Origin: Bacteroidales bacterium
GTDB taxonomy: Bacteria > Bacteroidota > Bacteroidia > Bacteroidales > F082
NCBI GenBank assembly: GCA_021647205.1
Contig: JAKIVD010000001.1
Location: forward strand, 269,225-333,224
Direction: 5' to 3'
DNA: 64,000 nucleotides
The notes beneath the pieces were generated by a model. It searched no databases, had not been told where the DNA came from, and saw nothing but the letters and a program-made list of their open reading frames with translations. The translations under genes were made by a program, and so were the position numbers. Below, piece after piece: positions 8,684 through 17,164 of this stretch (positions are counted from its first letter, which is position 1; each line of letters starts with the position of its first letter).

Positions 8684-10531
8684 ATGACAGCAAAACTTGA
8701 CAGGGTCGTCGAATTGGACCAGGCTGTAATACGCTTTGCGGGCGATTCGGGTGACGGAATGCAATTAACCGGAAATTTGTTTTCCGACTCAACGGCCTTT
8801 GCCGGAAATGATTTCGCAACATTTCCTGATTACCCGGCCGAAATCAGGGCTCCCCAGGGGACGGTTTCAGGGGTTTCCGGTTTTCAGATCCACTTTGGGA
8901 AGACGGATATTCACACTTCCGGCGACCTGGCCGATGTTTTGGTTGCCATGAACCCGGCTTCACTGAAGGCCAACATGCGCTGGATAACCAACGAGGCCGT
9001 TATTATTGTGGATACGGATTCGTTTATTGAGAAAAACCTTGTTAAAGCCGGTTACGAATCCAACCCTTTGATGGATAATTCTTTAAGCGGCCATGTTGTT
9101 GTTCAGGCACCCATCACTACCCTGACCAGGGAAGCCGTTAAAGAACTGCACATCGATAATAAATCGGCACAGAAATCAAAAAACATGTTCGCCCTGGGCA
9201 TGATATTTTACATGTTCAACAGGACACTTGACCGGACCAACAAATTTTTCGAAACCAAATTTGCCAAAAACCCACTGGTTGTTGAGGCCAACAAAAAAGT
9301 ACTCACATCGGGTTTCAATTTTGCCCATACCATTGAGGCTTTTGCCAATACATTTACAATCAAGCCGGCCTCCTTGGAAAAAGGTGTTTACCGAAATGTA
9401 ACAGGAAACCTGGCCACGGCATGGGGATTACTGGCCGGTGCCGAGCGTTCGGGAAGAAAGTTGTTTTTAGGTTCTTATCCCATCACGCCTGCTTCTGAAA
9501 TCCTCCAGGAAATTTCGAGGCACAAACAGTTTTCCGCCATTGCTTTTCAGGCAGAGGACGAAATTGCCGGCGTGGTGTCAACCATCGGTGCCAGTTTTGC
9601 CGGGGCTGTTCCGGTAACCAGTACTTCTGGACCCGGCCTCTCCTTAAAAAGCGAAGCGCTGGGCCTGGCGGTGATTGCCGAATTACCGCTCGTTGTTGTA
9701 AATGTGCAGCGGGGTGGGCCTTCAACCGGGTTGCCAACAAAATCGGAACAATCGGATTTGTACCAGGCCTTGTTTGGACGGAATGGCGAAGCCCCTTTAA
9801 TTGTCATGGCTGCCCAAAGTTCTTCCGACTGTTTTTATTCGGCCTACGAGGCTGTCAAGCTTTCCCTGGAGCACATGACACCGGTTATTTTACTCACCGA
9901 CGGCTCACTGGCCAACGGATCGGAAGTATTCCGAATTCCTAAAGTTGCCAGCCTTGCCGACATTAACCCGCCCATAGTTGAAGCAAACGATCCCGATTTT
10001 CAACCTTACCGGAGAGACCCTGTAAAGCTGAACAGGTTTTGGGCTATTCCCGGAACAGAAGGTTTGAGGCACCGCATCGGCGGACTGGAAAAAGAAGATG
10101 GAAGCGGCAATGTTTCGCACGACCCGCTCAACCACGAAAAAATGAGTGCGCTACGGGAGGCAAAAGTGGAAAAAGTGGCCGATTACATCCCCGAACTGGA
10201 AATAGAAGGGGATGAAGATGCCGATTTGCTGGTCGTTGGCTGGGGAGGTACCCACGGGGTAATGCTCACTGCCCTTGAACAGTTAAGGGAAGAAGGAAAG
10301 TCTATTGGGATGGCACACTTTAAATACATTAACCCGCTTCCCAAAAATACGGCTGCGGTTTTTGCAAAATACAAGAAGATACTTGTTTGCGAAATCAATA
10401 AAGGGCAGTTTGTCAATTATTTAAGAATGCGCCTTCCTGAGTTTAAGTACGAGCAATACAACAAAATTCAAGGCTTGCCATTCATGGTAAAAGAACTTAA
10501 AGAAAAGTTTTCGGAATATTTAAGCAGTTAG
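8684..10531 (+). CDS. korA: 2-oxoglutarate:ferredoxin oxidoreductase, fused gamma-alpha subunit
   Basis: Subunit of the oxygen-sensitive enzyme that oxidises 2-oxoglutarate to succinyl-CoA with ferredoxin as acceptor, or runs in reverse as a CO2-fixing synthase. The first ~190 residues are the gamma domain (IRFAGDSGDGMQLTGN start), followed by the alpha domain with GSYPITPASEILQ, TSTSGPGLSLKSEALG and QRGGPSTGLPTK, as in other fused KorA proteins of about 615 residues. The stop is three bases before the korB ATG, so the two subunits are translated together. The neighbouring ferredoxin fits as partner. Confidence 0.95.
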   Translation: MTAKLDRVVELDQAVIRFAGDSGDGMQLTGNLFSDSTAFAGNDFATFPDYPAEIRAPQGTVSGVSGFQIHFGKTDIHTSGDLADVLVAMNPASLKANMRWITNEAVIIVDTDSFIEKNLVKAGYESNPLMDNSLSGHVVVQAPITTLTREAVKELHIDNKSAQKSKNMFALGMIFYMFNRTLDRTNKFFETKFAKNPLVVEANKKVLTSGFNFAHTIEAFANTFTIKPASLEKGVYRNVTGNLATAWGLLAGAERSGRKLFLGSYPITPASEILQEISRHKQFSAIAFQAEDEIAGVVSTIGASFAGAVPVTSTSGPGLSLKSEALGLAVIAELPLVVVNVQRGGPSTGLPTKSEQSDLYQALFGRNGEAPLIVMAAQSSSDCFYSAYEAVKLSLEHMTPVILLTDGSLANGSEVFRIPKVASLADINPPIVEANDPDFQPYRRDPVKLNRFWAIPGTEGLRHRIGGLEKEDGSGNVSHDPLNHEKMSALREAKVEKVADYIPELEIEGDEDADLLVVGWGGTHGVMLTALEQLREEGKSIGMAHFKYINPLPKNTAAVFAKYKKILVCEINKGQFVNYLRMRLPEFKYEQYNKIQGLPFMVKELKEKFSEYLSS

Positions 10532-10534
10532 ATT

Positions 10535-11569
10535 ATGGAAAATGCTATCCAGGAATTAAAGCTCACCAAAAAAGATTTTGAGAGCGATCAGATGGTCAAG
10601 TGGTGCCCCGGCTGTGGCGACCATGCCATTTTAAAATCCGTCGAAAATGTGTTTCCCGAATTGGGGATTCCCAAAGAGAAATTTGTCGTTGTTTCAGGAA
10701 TTGGTTGTTCCTCGCGTTTTCCATACTACATGAATACCTATGGTTTTCACAGTATTCATGGTCGTGCAGCGGCACTGGCCACAGGCATTAAACTGGCCAA
10801 TCCCGAACTTAATGTTTGGATGATTACCGGTGATGGCGATTCGATGGCCATCGGTGGCAACCATTTTATCCACCTGGCAAGACGGAACCCCGATATCAAT
10901 GTGTTGCTCTTCAACAACAAAATTTACGGCCTGACCAAGGGGCAGTATTCTCCCACAACGCCACAGGGATCAAAAACCAAAACTTCACCGCAGGGCACTT
11001 TTGAGTCCCCGTTTAATCCGGGCGAACTCGTGATTGGTGCCCGTGGAAAATTCTTCGCCAGGGTGGTTGACACAAATATGAAAATGATGTCACAGGTTTT
11101 TACCGAAGCCGCAAAACACAAAGGGGCATCCATCGTTGAGATTCTGGCCAACTGCGTCATTTTCAACAACAAAATCCACGGGCTGATTACGGGACGTGAA
11201 ACGAAAAACGACAACCAGCTCTTTCTTGAGGCGGGCAAGCCCATGATCTTCAGACAGGAAAGGGACAAAGGCCTCGTGCTGAGGGGGACACAACTCGAAG
11301 TGGTGACCATTGGTGAGAACGGCATCACCGAAGACGACATTCTTGTCCACGACCCCACCAACCCCGACCCGGGAATCCAAATGATGCTGGCCAATATGAA
11401 AGCCCCTGATTTTCCGGTTGCCCTGGGTGTCATTCGCTCTGTCAAGTCGCAACCACTCGAAGAAGCCATCTGGGCCTCGGTTAAACACGAAAAGGAAGTT
11501 TCACCGCTTAAGTCGGTAGACGATTTGCTGCATACAGGCAACACCTGGGAAATTGACAACGGTAAATAG
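10535..11569 (+). CDS. korB: 2-oxoglutarate:ferredoxin oxidoreductase beta subunit
   Basis: Thiamine-diphosphate-binding subunit of the KOR enzyme. The N-terminus has KWCPGCGDHAILKS, followed by the GIGCSSRFPYYMNTYGFH segment that marks the 2-oxoacid:ferredoxin beta fold, and the diphosphate-binding GDGDSMAIGGNHFIH with NNKIYGLTKGQ. At 344 residues it has the typical length. No extra ferredoxin-like Cys cluster is present, so the adjacent 55-residue ferredoxin is probably needed as electron carrier. It is tightly coupled to korA, and tilS follows after about 50 bases with its own promoter-like element. Confidence 0.95.
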   Translation: MENAIQELKLTKKDFESDQMVKWCPGCGDHAILKSVENVFPELGIPKEKFVVVSGIGCSSRFPYYMNTYGFHSIHGRAAALATGIKLANPELNVWMITGDGDSMAIGGNHFIHLARRNPDINVLLFNNKIYGLTKGQYSPTTPQGSKTKTSPQGTFESPFNPGELVIGARGKFFARVVDTNMKMMSQVFTEAAKHKGASIVEILANCVIFNNKIHGLITGRETKNDNQLFLEAGKPMIFRQERDKGLVLRGTQLEVVTIGENGITEDDILVHDPTNPDPGIQMMLANMKAPDFPVALGVIRSVKSQPLEEAIWASVKHEKEVSPLKSVDDLLHTGNTWEIDNGK

Positions 11570-11607
11570 TTACTGCCACTTCTTCAGACTTCTTTTCTCC
11601 CGTTTCG

Positions 11608-11615
11608 TACTTTTG
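11608..11615 (+). promoter_or_regulatory. Bacteroidota -7 element directly in front of tilS
   Basis: TACTTTTG matches TAnnTTTG exactly and ends four bases before the tilS ATG. If it is used, transcription would begin at or within a few bases of the start codon, giving a leaderless or near-leaderless mRNA. Confidence 0.5.
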
Positions 11616-11619
11616 CATT

Positions 11620-12984
11620 ATGCTAAAGGCGTTTCAAGGATTCATTGCCAAAAACAAACTTTGTTCGACCAGGGACAAAATCCTGCTCGCACTGAGTGGC
11701 GGGGCGGACTCTGTTGTTCTGCTGACGCTTTTGCTGGAGAGCGGATATATTCCCGGCATTGCCCATTGCAATTTTAAATTAAGGGGGGCAGAATCGGATG
11801 CCGATGAGGATTTTGTCCGTTCTATCGCTTTGAAACTGAAACTCGAATTGTTTGTGAAGGTTTGTGATGCAGCGCAATATGCCGAAGAAAAAAAATTAAG
11901 TGTCCAGGAAGCCGCCCGCAATTTAAGGTATGCCTGGTTTGAAGAAGTTAGCAGCCGGGAATCGTTCGGCCACATTGCCATTGCCCATCATCTTGACGAC
12001 CAGGTTGAGACATTTTTTATCAATTTGTTCAGGGGGTCCGGGGTAGAGGGCTTAAAAGGCATGCCGCTAAAAAGAGGGAAAATTATTCGCCCGCTGCTGT
12101 TTGCAACAAGGCGGGAGATTGAGCAGTTTGCCACCATCAACGGCCTGAAATTCAGGGCCGATTCATCAAATACGTCTGATAAATATTTGCGGAACAGCAT
12201 CCGGAACAACTTGCTTCCGGTGATGAAAAAGATTTCGCCGCAGGCCGAAACCCCCATCGCAAGAAGCTTGCAGTATTTACAGGAGGATGCCCTGCTGTTT
12301 CAGCAATTGCTCAAGGAAAAAAGAGCAACTTTGCTCACCCGGAAGGGGGAAAATATCCACCTTCCGCTTTCTGGGGTAAAAAACCATCGGCCAACAGAAG
12401 CCTGGCTTTTTTACCTCCTGAAAGATTTCCACTTCAGCCGGGAAACAACAGACGGGCTTTACCGGCTTCTGCAAAACGATGAAACAACACACAGCGGCAA
12501 GGTTTTTTATTCAGCAACGCACCAGTTGCTGATTGACCGCAAGCAACTGATTATCCGTAAGAGGAATCCCGAATCCCCCCCAAAATATTTTAGCATCCGG
12601 GAACATGACCACGAAATAAAAACCCCGCTTCACCTTCGCTTCAGTTTCGAAAAGAACAAGGAGAACTACCCTTTTGATACCAATCCCTCCCTGGCATACT
12701 TTAATGTTGACAGATTGGCGTTTCCGCTCAAATTGCGCCGCTGGAAGCAGGGGGACCGTTTTGCCCCTTTCGGGATGAAAGGCAGTAAGCTCGTCAGCGA
12801 TTACTTTATCGACAAGAAACTTGACCGTTTTACCAAAGAAAATACCTGGCTGCTGCTGTCCGGGGAAGAAATCATCTGGGTTGTCGGCCACAGGTCTTCG
12901 GAGAGGTTTCGTGTGGGCAAAGGTTGTTCCGGGCTGCTAAAAGTTCAGGTTTTCGCTCAGGATAACCCAAAACATGACAGGTGA
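11620..12984 (+). CDS. tilS: tRNA(Ile)-lysidine synthase
   Basis: TilS attaches lysine to C34 of the CAU-anticodon isoleucine tRNA, changing both its codon (AUA) and charging identity. It is essential in most bacteria. The PP-loop ATP pyrophosphatase motif is clear (ALSGGADSVVLL, near residues 26-37), followed by IAHHLDDQVETF with the conserved HxxDD, the RPLL segment and DSSNTSDKYLRNSIRN. A C-terminal TilS domain covers the last ~80 residues (LKLRRWKQGDRFAPFGMKG). The 454-residue length is normal for the phylum. A possible substrate, a CAU-anticodon tRNA, lies at 55.3 kb. Confidence 0.95.
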   Translation: MLKAFQGFIAKNKLCSTRDKILLALSGGADSVVLLTLLLESGYIPGIAHCNFKLRGAESDADEDFVRSIALKLKLELFVKVCDAAQYAEEKKLSVQEAARNLRYAWFEEVSSRESFGHIAIAHHLDDQVETFFINLFRGSGVEGLKGMPLKRGKIIRPLLFATRREIEQFATINGLKFRADSSNTSDKYLRNSIRNNLLPVMKKISPQAETPIARSLQYLQEDALLFQQLLKEKRATLLTRKGENIHLPLSGVKNHRPTEAWLFYLLKDFHFSRETTDGLYRLLQNDETTHSGKVFYSATHQLLIDRKQLIIRKRNPESPPKYFSIREHDHEIKTPLHLRFSFEKNKENYPFDTNPSLAYFNVDRLAFPLKLRRWKQGDRFAPFGMKGSKLVSDYFIDKKLDRFTKENTWLLLSGEEIIWVVGHRSSERFRVGKGCSGLLKVQVFAQDNPKHDR

Positions 12985-13003
12985 AAAAGGGAAAGAATGC
13001 CGG

Positions 13004-13047
13004 TATCAGTGCCTTTGGGCTTGAGCCCAAAGGCACTGATATTTTTT
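13004..13047 (+). terminator. Strong terminator hairpin after tilS
   Basis: An 18-base inverted repeat (13004-13021 with 13024-13041) is perfect and is followed directly by six T residues (13042-13047). The loop is only two bases if all pairs form. It lies 20 bases past the tilS stop. Confidence 0.88.
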
Positions 13048-13174
13048 GCCAAATCAATTCATTATCAGCATACGCTTTTTAAACCACCATATTTTGGCAA
13101 TTGGCTGGTGCAACAGTTTCGTTTATCTGTAATCTTCATCTGTCAGGTTTTTCTGTTTTTACCGTCAGATTGTA

Positions 13175-13182
13175 TATTTTTG
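13175..13182 (+). promoter_or_regulatory. Bacteroidota -7 element for the DsbD-like gene
   Basis: TATTTTTG fits TAnnTTTG and sits 32 bases before the ATG at 13215. The upstream 100 bases after the tilS terminator contain no gene. Confidence 0.55.
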
Positions 13183-13214
13183 CACACCATTTAAAATGAC
13201 CTAAAAGGGAACAA

Positions 13215-15233
13215 ATGAAAGGAAAAGTTTTAATATTACTGACCATTCTGGTCATGGCCGTCAACCTGGGGGCACAGATTCTGGAGCCCGTAAAATGGCA
13301 GTTTTCTTCCAACAAGATATCCGATACTGAGTACGAATTAGTATTTACGGCAAGTATCGAAAACAAGTGGCACCTGTATTCGCAAGACATTCCCATGGCA
13401 CCACCGGCCACAACATTTACTTTTGAGGAGAGCGATGATTTTGAGCTGCTTGGACCGGTAACCGAAGAAAGTAAGGTCATCGAAGAGTTCGATCCCAATT
13501 TTGATATGGTGTTGAAATACTTTTCATTCGAAGCCGTTTTCAAACAAAAAGTCAAGTTGCTTTCAGAAGGTGCTGTGGTAACAGGCTCTTTGAATTTCAT
13601 GTGTTGCGACGACACCAAATGCCTCCCCCCCACCGACGTTGATTACCGCTTTGAACTGGGAAACAGCCCTGTTTCAGCCCTTACAGAAGTGGACGAAGAA
13701 GACGGTGCTGTGCTTGCTTCTGCCGATATTTTGGGGCAGAAAGCTTCATTGTGGGGTTTCTTTATTCTTTCATTTCTTGGTGGATTGATTGCTATTTTAA
13801 CCCCTTGTGTTTTTCCCATGATTCCAATGACGATTTCCTTCTTTATGAAGGATGGTGAAGACAAGAAAAAAGGGAAGATGCAGGCCTTGCTTTACGGTTT
13901 CAGCATCATTGCCATTTATACTTTTATCGGTTCGGTTTTGGCTGTTGTGGCCGGCCCCAATATCGCCAACTTTCTGAGCACACACTGGCTTCCCAACGTT
14001 TTGTTTTTCCTTATTTTCGTGATTTTTGCCTTTTCGTTTTTTGGCATGTTCGAGATTGTGATGCCAAGCTGGGCTGTCAACAAATCAGACGAAGGTGCCG
14101 ACAAGGGTGGTTTCATGGGGCCGGTGTTCATGGCGCTGACACTGGTACTTGTTTCGTTTAGTTGTACAGGGCCAATCGTGGGGACCATACTGGTTGAATC
14201 GGCCGGCGGGGCTGTAATAAAGCCCATTGTGGGGATGTTTGGGTTCTCGCTGGCATTTGCGTTGCCGTTTACATTTTTTGCTTTCTTCCCCTCATTGTTG
14301 CAGGGCTTGCCCAAATCGGGTGGCTGGCTAAACTCGGTCAAAGTAGTCCTTGGTTTTCTCGAACTGGCACTCGGGCTTAAATTTCTCAGCATCGCAGACC
14401 AGACTTACCACTGGGGAATACTGGACCGGGAGGTTTACCTCGCCATCTGGATTGTCATTTTCTTCCTGCTGGGTGTTTACCTGCTGGGAAAAATAAAATT
14501 TGTCCACGACTCGGATGTGCCCTTTGTTTCGGTGCCCCGGCTGATGCTGGCCATCTTTACTTTTTCCTTCGTGGTTTATATGATTCCGGGCATGTGGGGG
14601 GCGCCGCTGAAAGCACTTTCGGGATATATCCCACCACAAAGCACCCACGATTTCGACCTGCACAATGTCATCCGTGAAAATGTGAAAGCTTATGCCGGCT
14701 CAGGTGGCGGGGCCGAAGTAAACGAAGTTTGTGAACCCCCAAAATACCGTGACTTCCTACACCTGCCACATGGACTGGAAGGGTATTTCGATTACGACCA
14801 GGCGATCAAATGTTCCAAAGAACAAAACAAACCTCTTTTTATCGACTTTACCGGCCACGGTTGTGTCAACTGCCGCGAAATGGAAGCCAATGTGTGGTCT
14901 GACCCCCAGGTATTGAAACGGCTCCGCGAAGACTACATCGTGCTGGCACTTTATGTTGATGACAAGACAAAACTGCCGGAGGTTGAATGGATTACCTCGG
15001 AATATGACGGGAAAATGAAAAAGACCATCGGTAAAAAATATGCCGACTTTCAAATCACCAAATTCACCGTGAACGCACAACCCTTTTACGTACTGATGGA
15101 TGCCAACGGCGGTGTGCTTACCCAGCCCCGTGCTTACGACCTCGATGTAGATGCTTTTGTGAAATTCCTCGACAAAGGTGTGGAAAACTACAAAGCGGGA
15201 AAAACAGTCTTTAAGATTAAACAGGGTATTTAA
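13215..15233 (+). CDS. DsbD-type thiol:disulfide interchange protein
   Basis: Membrane protein that moves reducing equivalents from cytoplasmic thioredoxin to the periplasm, needed for c-type cytochrome maturation and disulfide repair. The order is: signal peptide (~1-20), N-terminal DsbD-alpha-like domain with a Cys pair (C130 and C136, as in MCCDDTKC), a CcdA-like core of about eight membrane segments with LTPCVFPMIP (C198) and SFSCTGPI as the transmembrane Cys pair, and a C-terminal thioredoxin domain with CVNC. All six DsbD cysteines are present. It has its own promoter after a terminator. The many haem-attachment cysteines encoded at 31-48 kb would give this protein clients. Confidence 0.9.
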   Translation: MKGKVLILLTILVMAVNLGAQILEPVKWQFSSNKISDTEYELVFTASIENKWHLYSQDIPMAPPATTFTFEESDDFELLGPVTEESKVIEEFDPNFDMVLKYFSFEAVFKQKVKLLSEGAVVTGSLNFMCCDDTKCLPPTDVDYRFELGNSPVSALTEVDEEDGAVLASADILGQKASLWGFFILSFLGGLIAILTPCVFPMIPMTISFFMKDGEDKKKGKMQALLYGFSIIAIYTFIGSVLAVVAGPNIANFLSTHWLPNVLFFLIFVIFAFSFFGMFEIVMPSWAVNKSDEGADKGGFMGPVFMALTLVLVSFSCTGPIVGTILVESAGGAVIKPIVGMFGFSLAFALPFTFFAFFPSLLQGLPKSGGWLNSVKVVLGFLELALGLKFLSIADQTYHWGILDREVYLAIWIVIFFLLGVYLLGKIKFVHDSDVPFVSVPRLMLAIFTFSFVVYMIPGMWGAPLKALSGYIPPQSTHDFDLHNVIRENVKAYAGSGGGAEVNEVCEPPKYRDFLHLPHGLEGYFDYDQAIKCSKEQNKPLFIDFTGHGCVNCREMEANVWSDPQVLKRLREDYIVLALYVDDKTKLPEVEWITSEYDGKMKKTIGKKYADFQITKFTVNAQPFYVLMDANGGVLTQPRAYDLDVDAFVKFLDKGVENYKAGKTVFKIKQGI

Positions 15234-15294
15234 CTCCTTTGGTGATATTGATAAATCCGCTGACTACCGGAAAAACTTATTTTTACAAAAAAAG

Positions 15295-15846
15295 ATGACC
15301 CCATTAGACAAGGGTTTACAAAGAGTCGTACAAACCTTGGAAGAATTTGAAAAAATCAAATCCAAGCATCAAATAACGGAAAAGGAAAAACAAACAATTG
15401 TCGGGACCCTTTATACGATTCTGCAATCAACTGGAGCCGGTTTGGATTTGCTGGTAAACCTGAACAGTGCGAGAAAACATGTTGGAAACTGCTTTGAGGA
15501 ACTACTCATCAAGGCAGTTTTCGGCGAAGTTGGCATCTCCAGTAAAAAAATCACGCTGAAAACTCCGTACGAAACAGAAGAGGGGGCAGAAACTTATAAA
15601 TACAAGAATGACCTGGTTCTTTCGCCTTTTGAGGAAGTGAATTCTTCGTCGAAATTGATAGTTGTCTTGTCCGTTAAAACCACGTCAAAGGACAGGATGG
15701 GAAAAATCTTTATCGATAAAATGTTACTTGAAAGATTTGTCGGGCATCCGCTGAAAGAAATCGGTATCTTTTTAAAATATTACACCTTAAAACTTAAACT
15801 AATGCGTGTGCCCGGGTATCCATTCCCGATTGCGCAGGTACATTGA
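15295..15846 (+). pseudogene. Truncated type II restriction endonuclease (EcoRII/NgoMIV-like PD-(D/E)XK fold)
   Basis: The first ~160 residues look like a restriction enzyme. There is an early ARKHVGNCFEELL segment with a candidate first acidic residue, then YKNDLVLSP, then LSVKTTSKDRMGKIFIDK. The Lys, the Arg six positions later and the acidic residue thirteen positions later match the spacing of the EcoRII catalytic Lys-Arg-Glu triad, with Asp in place of Glu. After LKEIGIF the sequence stops resembling an enzyme, turns into an unrelated basic tail and ends just before rbfA, so the C-terminal part appears deleted. No methyltransferase gene is beside it. Family assignment is by motif reading only; other PD-(D/E)XK branches are possible. 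Confidence 0.6.
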
Positions 15847-15852
15847 AAAAAC

Positions 15853-15860
15853 CTACTTTT
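15853..15860 (+). promoter_or_regulatory. Bacteroidota -7 element directly in front of rbfA
   Basis: TACTTTTG is a perfect TAnnTTTG match that ends five bases before the rbfA ATG, the same arrangement as at tilS. Use of this element would give a leaderless or near-leaderless transcript. Confidence 0.45.
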
Positions 15861-15865
15861 GCCCC

Positions 15866-16210
15866 ATGGAAACAAAACGTCAGGAAAAGATTTCAAAATT
15901 GCTTCAGCAAGACTTGGCAGAGATTATCCAGATGGAGTTGCGCCATGTTACCCGCGGTGCGATGGTAACGATAACCAAGGTGCATGTTACGCCCGATTTG
16001 TCGGTGGCTAAAACCTACCTGAGCCTTTTTGCCACAAACGATAAAGAAGCTTTGCTGGAAAACATCAAAAAACACGGCAGAGAAATCAGAGGCAAACTGG
16101 GAAACCGGGTCCGGCACCAGTTGCGCGTGGTTCCCGAATTGCGCTTCTTTCTGGATGACTCGCTGGATTACATTGACAATATTGATTCGCTTCTCGAAGA
16201 AGAGAATTAA
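15866..16210 (+). CDS. rbfA: 30S ribosome-binding factor RbfA
   Basis: RbfA is a small KH-fold protein that binds the immature 30S subunit and helps process the 5' end of 16S rRNA. The 114 residues start METKRQEKISKLLQQDLAEI and contain VTITKVHVTPDLSVAKTYLS and a C-terminal LRFFLDDSLDYIDNIDSLL, all typical. The ATG at 15866 is chosen because upstream in-frame codons belong to the restriction-gene remnant. The next gene, a methyltransferase, begins 37 bases downstream. Confidence 0.93.
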   Translation: METKRQEKISKLLQQDLAEIIQMELRHVTRGAMVTITKVHVTPDLSVAKTYLSLFATNDKEALLENIKKHGREIRGKLGNRVRHQLRVVPELRFFLDDSLDYIDNIDSLLEEEN

Positions 16211-16247
16211 ATATTGCAATACCAAACTAATGACCAATTAAACCCCC

Positions 16248-17072
16248 ATGCAATACGATCCCATTAAAAGAAAACTCGGCAAAGTATTTAACAGCTCGCC
16301 CGGACTCCGTAAATTGTTTTATAAACTCTTGGACTTGTTGTTGTTGCGCTCGTGGCACATCCGCAAAGCGATAAAATCCTGGGAAAAAACGGTGCAGGGC
16401 ACGCAGCAGATTCTCGATGCCGGTTCCGGTTTTGGGCAATACGATTACTACCTTGCTTCCCGAAATAAAAACTGGCAGGTGAAAGGGGTGGATGTGAAAG
16501 ACGAACAGATTGAAGATTGCAATAACTTTTTCGGGAAAACAGGACTCGACAATGCGAGTTTTGCCGTTGCCGACCTGACCAAACTTGAAGAAAAACCAGA
16601 AACCTACAACCTGGTACTTTGTGTGGATGTAATGGAACACATTGAAGAAGACGAACTGGTACTCCGCAATTTTTACACAACGCTAAAGCCCGGCGGCATG
16701 TTGCTGATTTCCACACCTTCGGACCAGGGCGGCTCCGATGTGCACCACCACGATCATGAAAACGATGGCAGCCACTCATTTATTGATGAACACGTACGCG
16801 ATGGTTACGGCATTGAAGAGATTGCCGATAAAATGAAACGCGCCGGGTTTAGTAAAACCGATGTGCACTATCAATACGGCCCTCCCGGCAAACTTTCGTG
16901 GAAACTCAGCATGAAATTTCCCATCCTGATGCTTAATGCGTCTTATATTTTCTTCATTATTCTGCCCTTCTATTATTTACTGACTTTCCCCTTTGCTTTG
17001 TTGTTGAACTGGATGGATGTGAGCCGGAAACAAAAAACGGGAACCGGGGTTGTGGCCAGGGCATGGAAATAA
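16248..17072 (+). CDS. Class I SAM-dependent methyltransferase
   Basis: A 274-residue protein with a Rossmann methyltransferase core: ILDAGSGFGQYDYYLAS is the SAM-binding motif I near residue 56, an acidic residue follows in KGVDVKDEQIED, then VADLTKLEE (motif II) and LVLCVDVMEHIEEDE (motif post-II). The C-terminal ~60 residues contain one or two hydrophobic segments (FPILMLNASYIFFIILPFYYLL), hinting at membrane association and perhaps a lipid or quinone-like substrate. That substrate guess is weak. It may be co-transcribed with rbfA. Confidence 0.8.
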   Translation: MQYDPIKRKLGKVFNSSPGLRKLFYKLLDLLLLRSWHIRKAIKSWEKTVQGTQQILDAGSGFGQYDYYLASRNKNWQVKGVDVKDEQIEDCNNFFGKTGLDNASFAVADLTKLEEKPETYNLVLCVDVMEHIEEDELVLRNFYTTLKPGGMLLISTPSDQGGSDVHHHDHENDGSHSFIDEHVRDGYGIEEIADKMKRAGFSKTDVHYQYGPPGKLSWKLSMKFPILMLNASYIFFIILPFYYLLTFPFALLLNWMDVSRKQKTGTGVVARAWK

Positions 17073-17107
17073 TTAATCCGGCCCTGAAGGACTGGAGAAC
17101 CCATCAG

Positions 17108-17133
17108 TTTCCCTGAACTTCAGTTCAGGGAAA
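17108..17133. repeat. Perfect 12-bp inverted repeat (hairpin)
   Basis: TTTCCCTGAACT (17108-17119) and AGTTCAGGGAAA (17122-17133) are separated by two bases. No T tract follows on the plus strand, so it is not a classic terminator for the methyltransferase. It could be a dispersed hairpin element or a regulatory fold. Confidence 0.5.
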
Positions 17134-17164
17134 AACCTGATATTTGCAGTAAAATAAACCCGCA

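Noticed and set aside
10924..11559. Long open frame on the minus strand inside korB (211 codons)
   Set aside because: It is the mirror of a well-conserved coding sequence and has no recognisable protein features, so it is a shadow frame.
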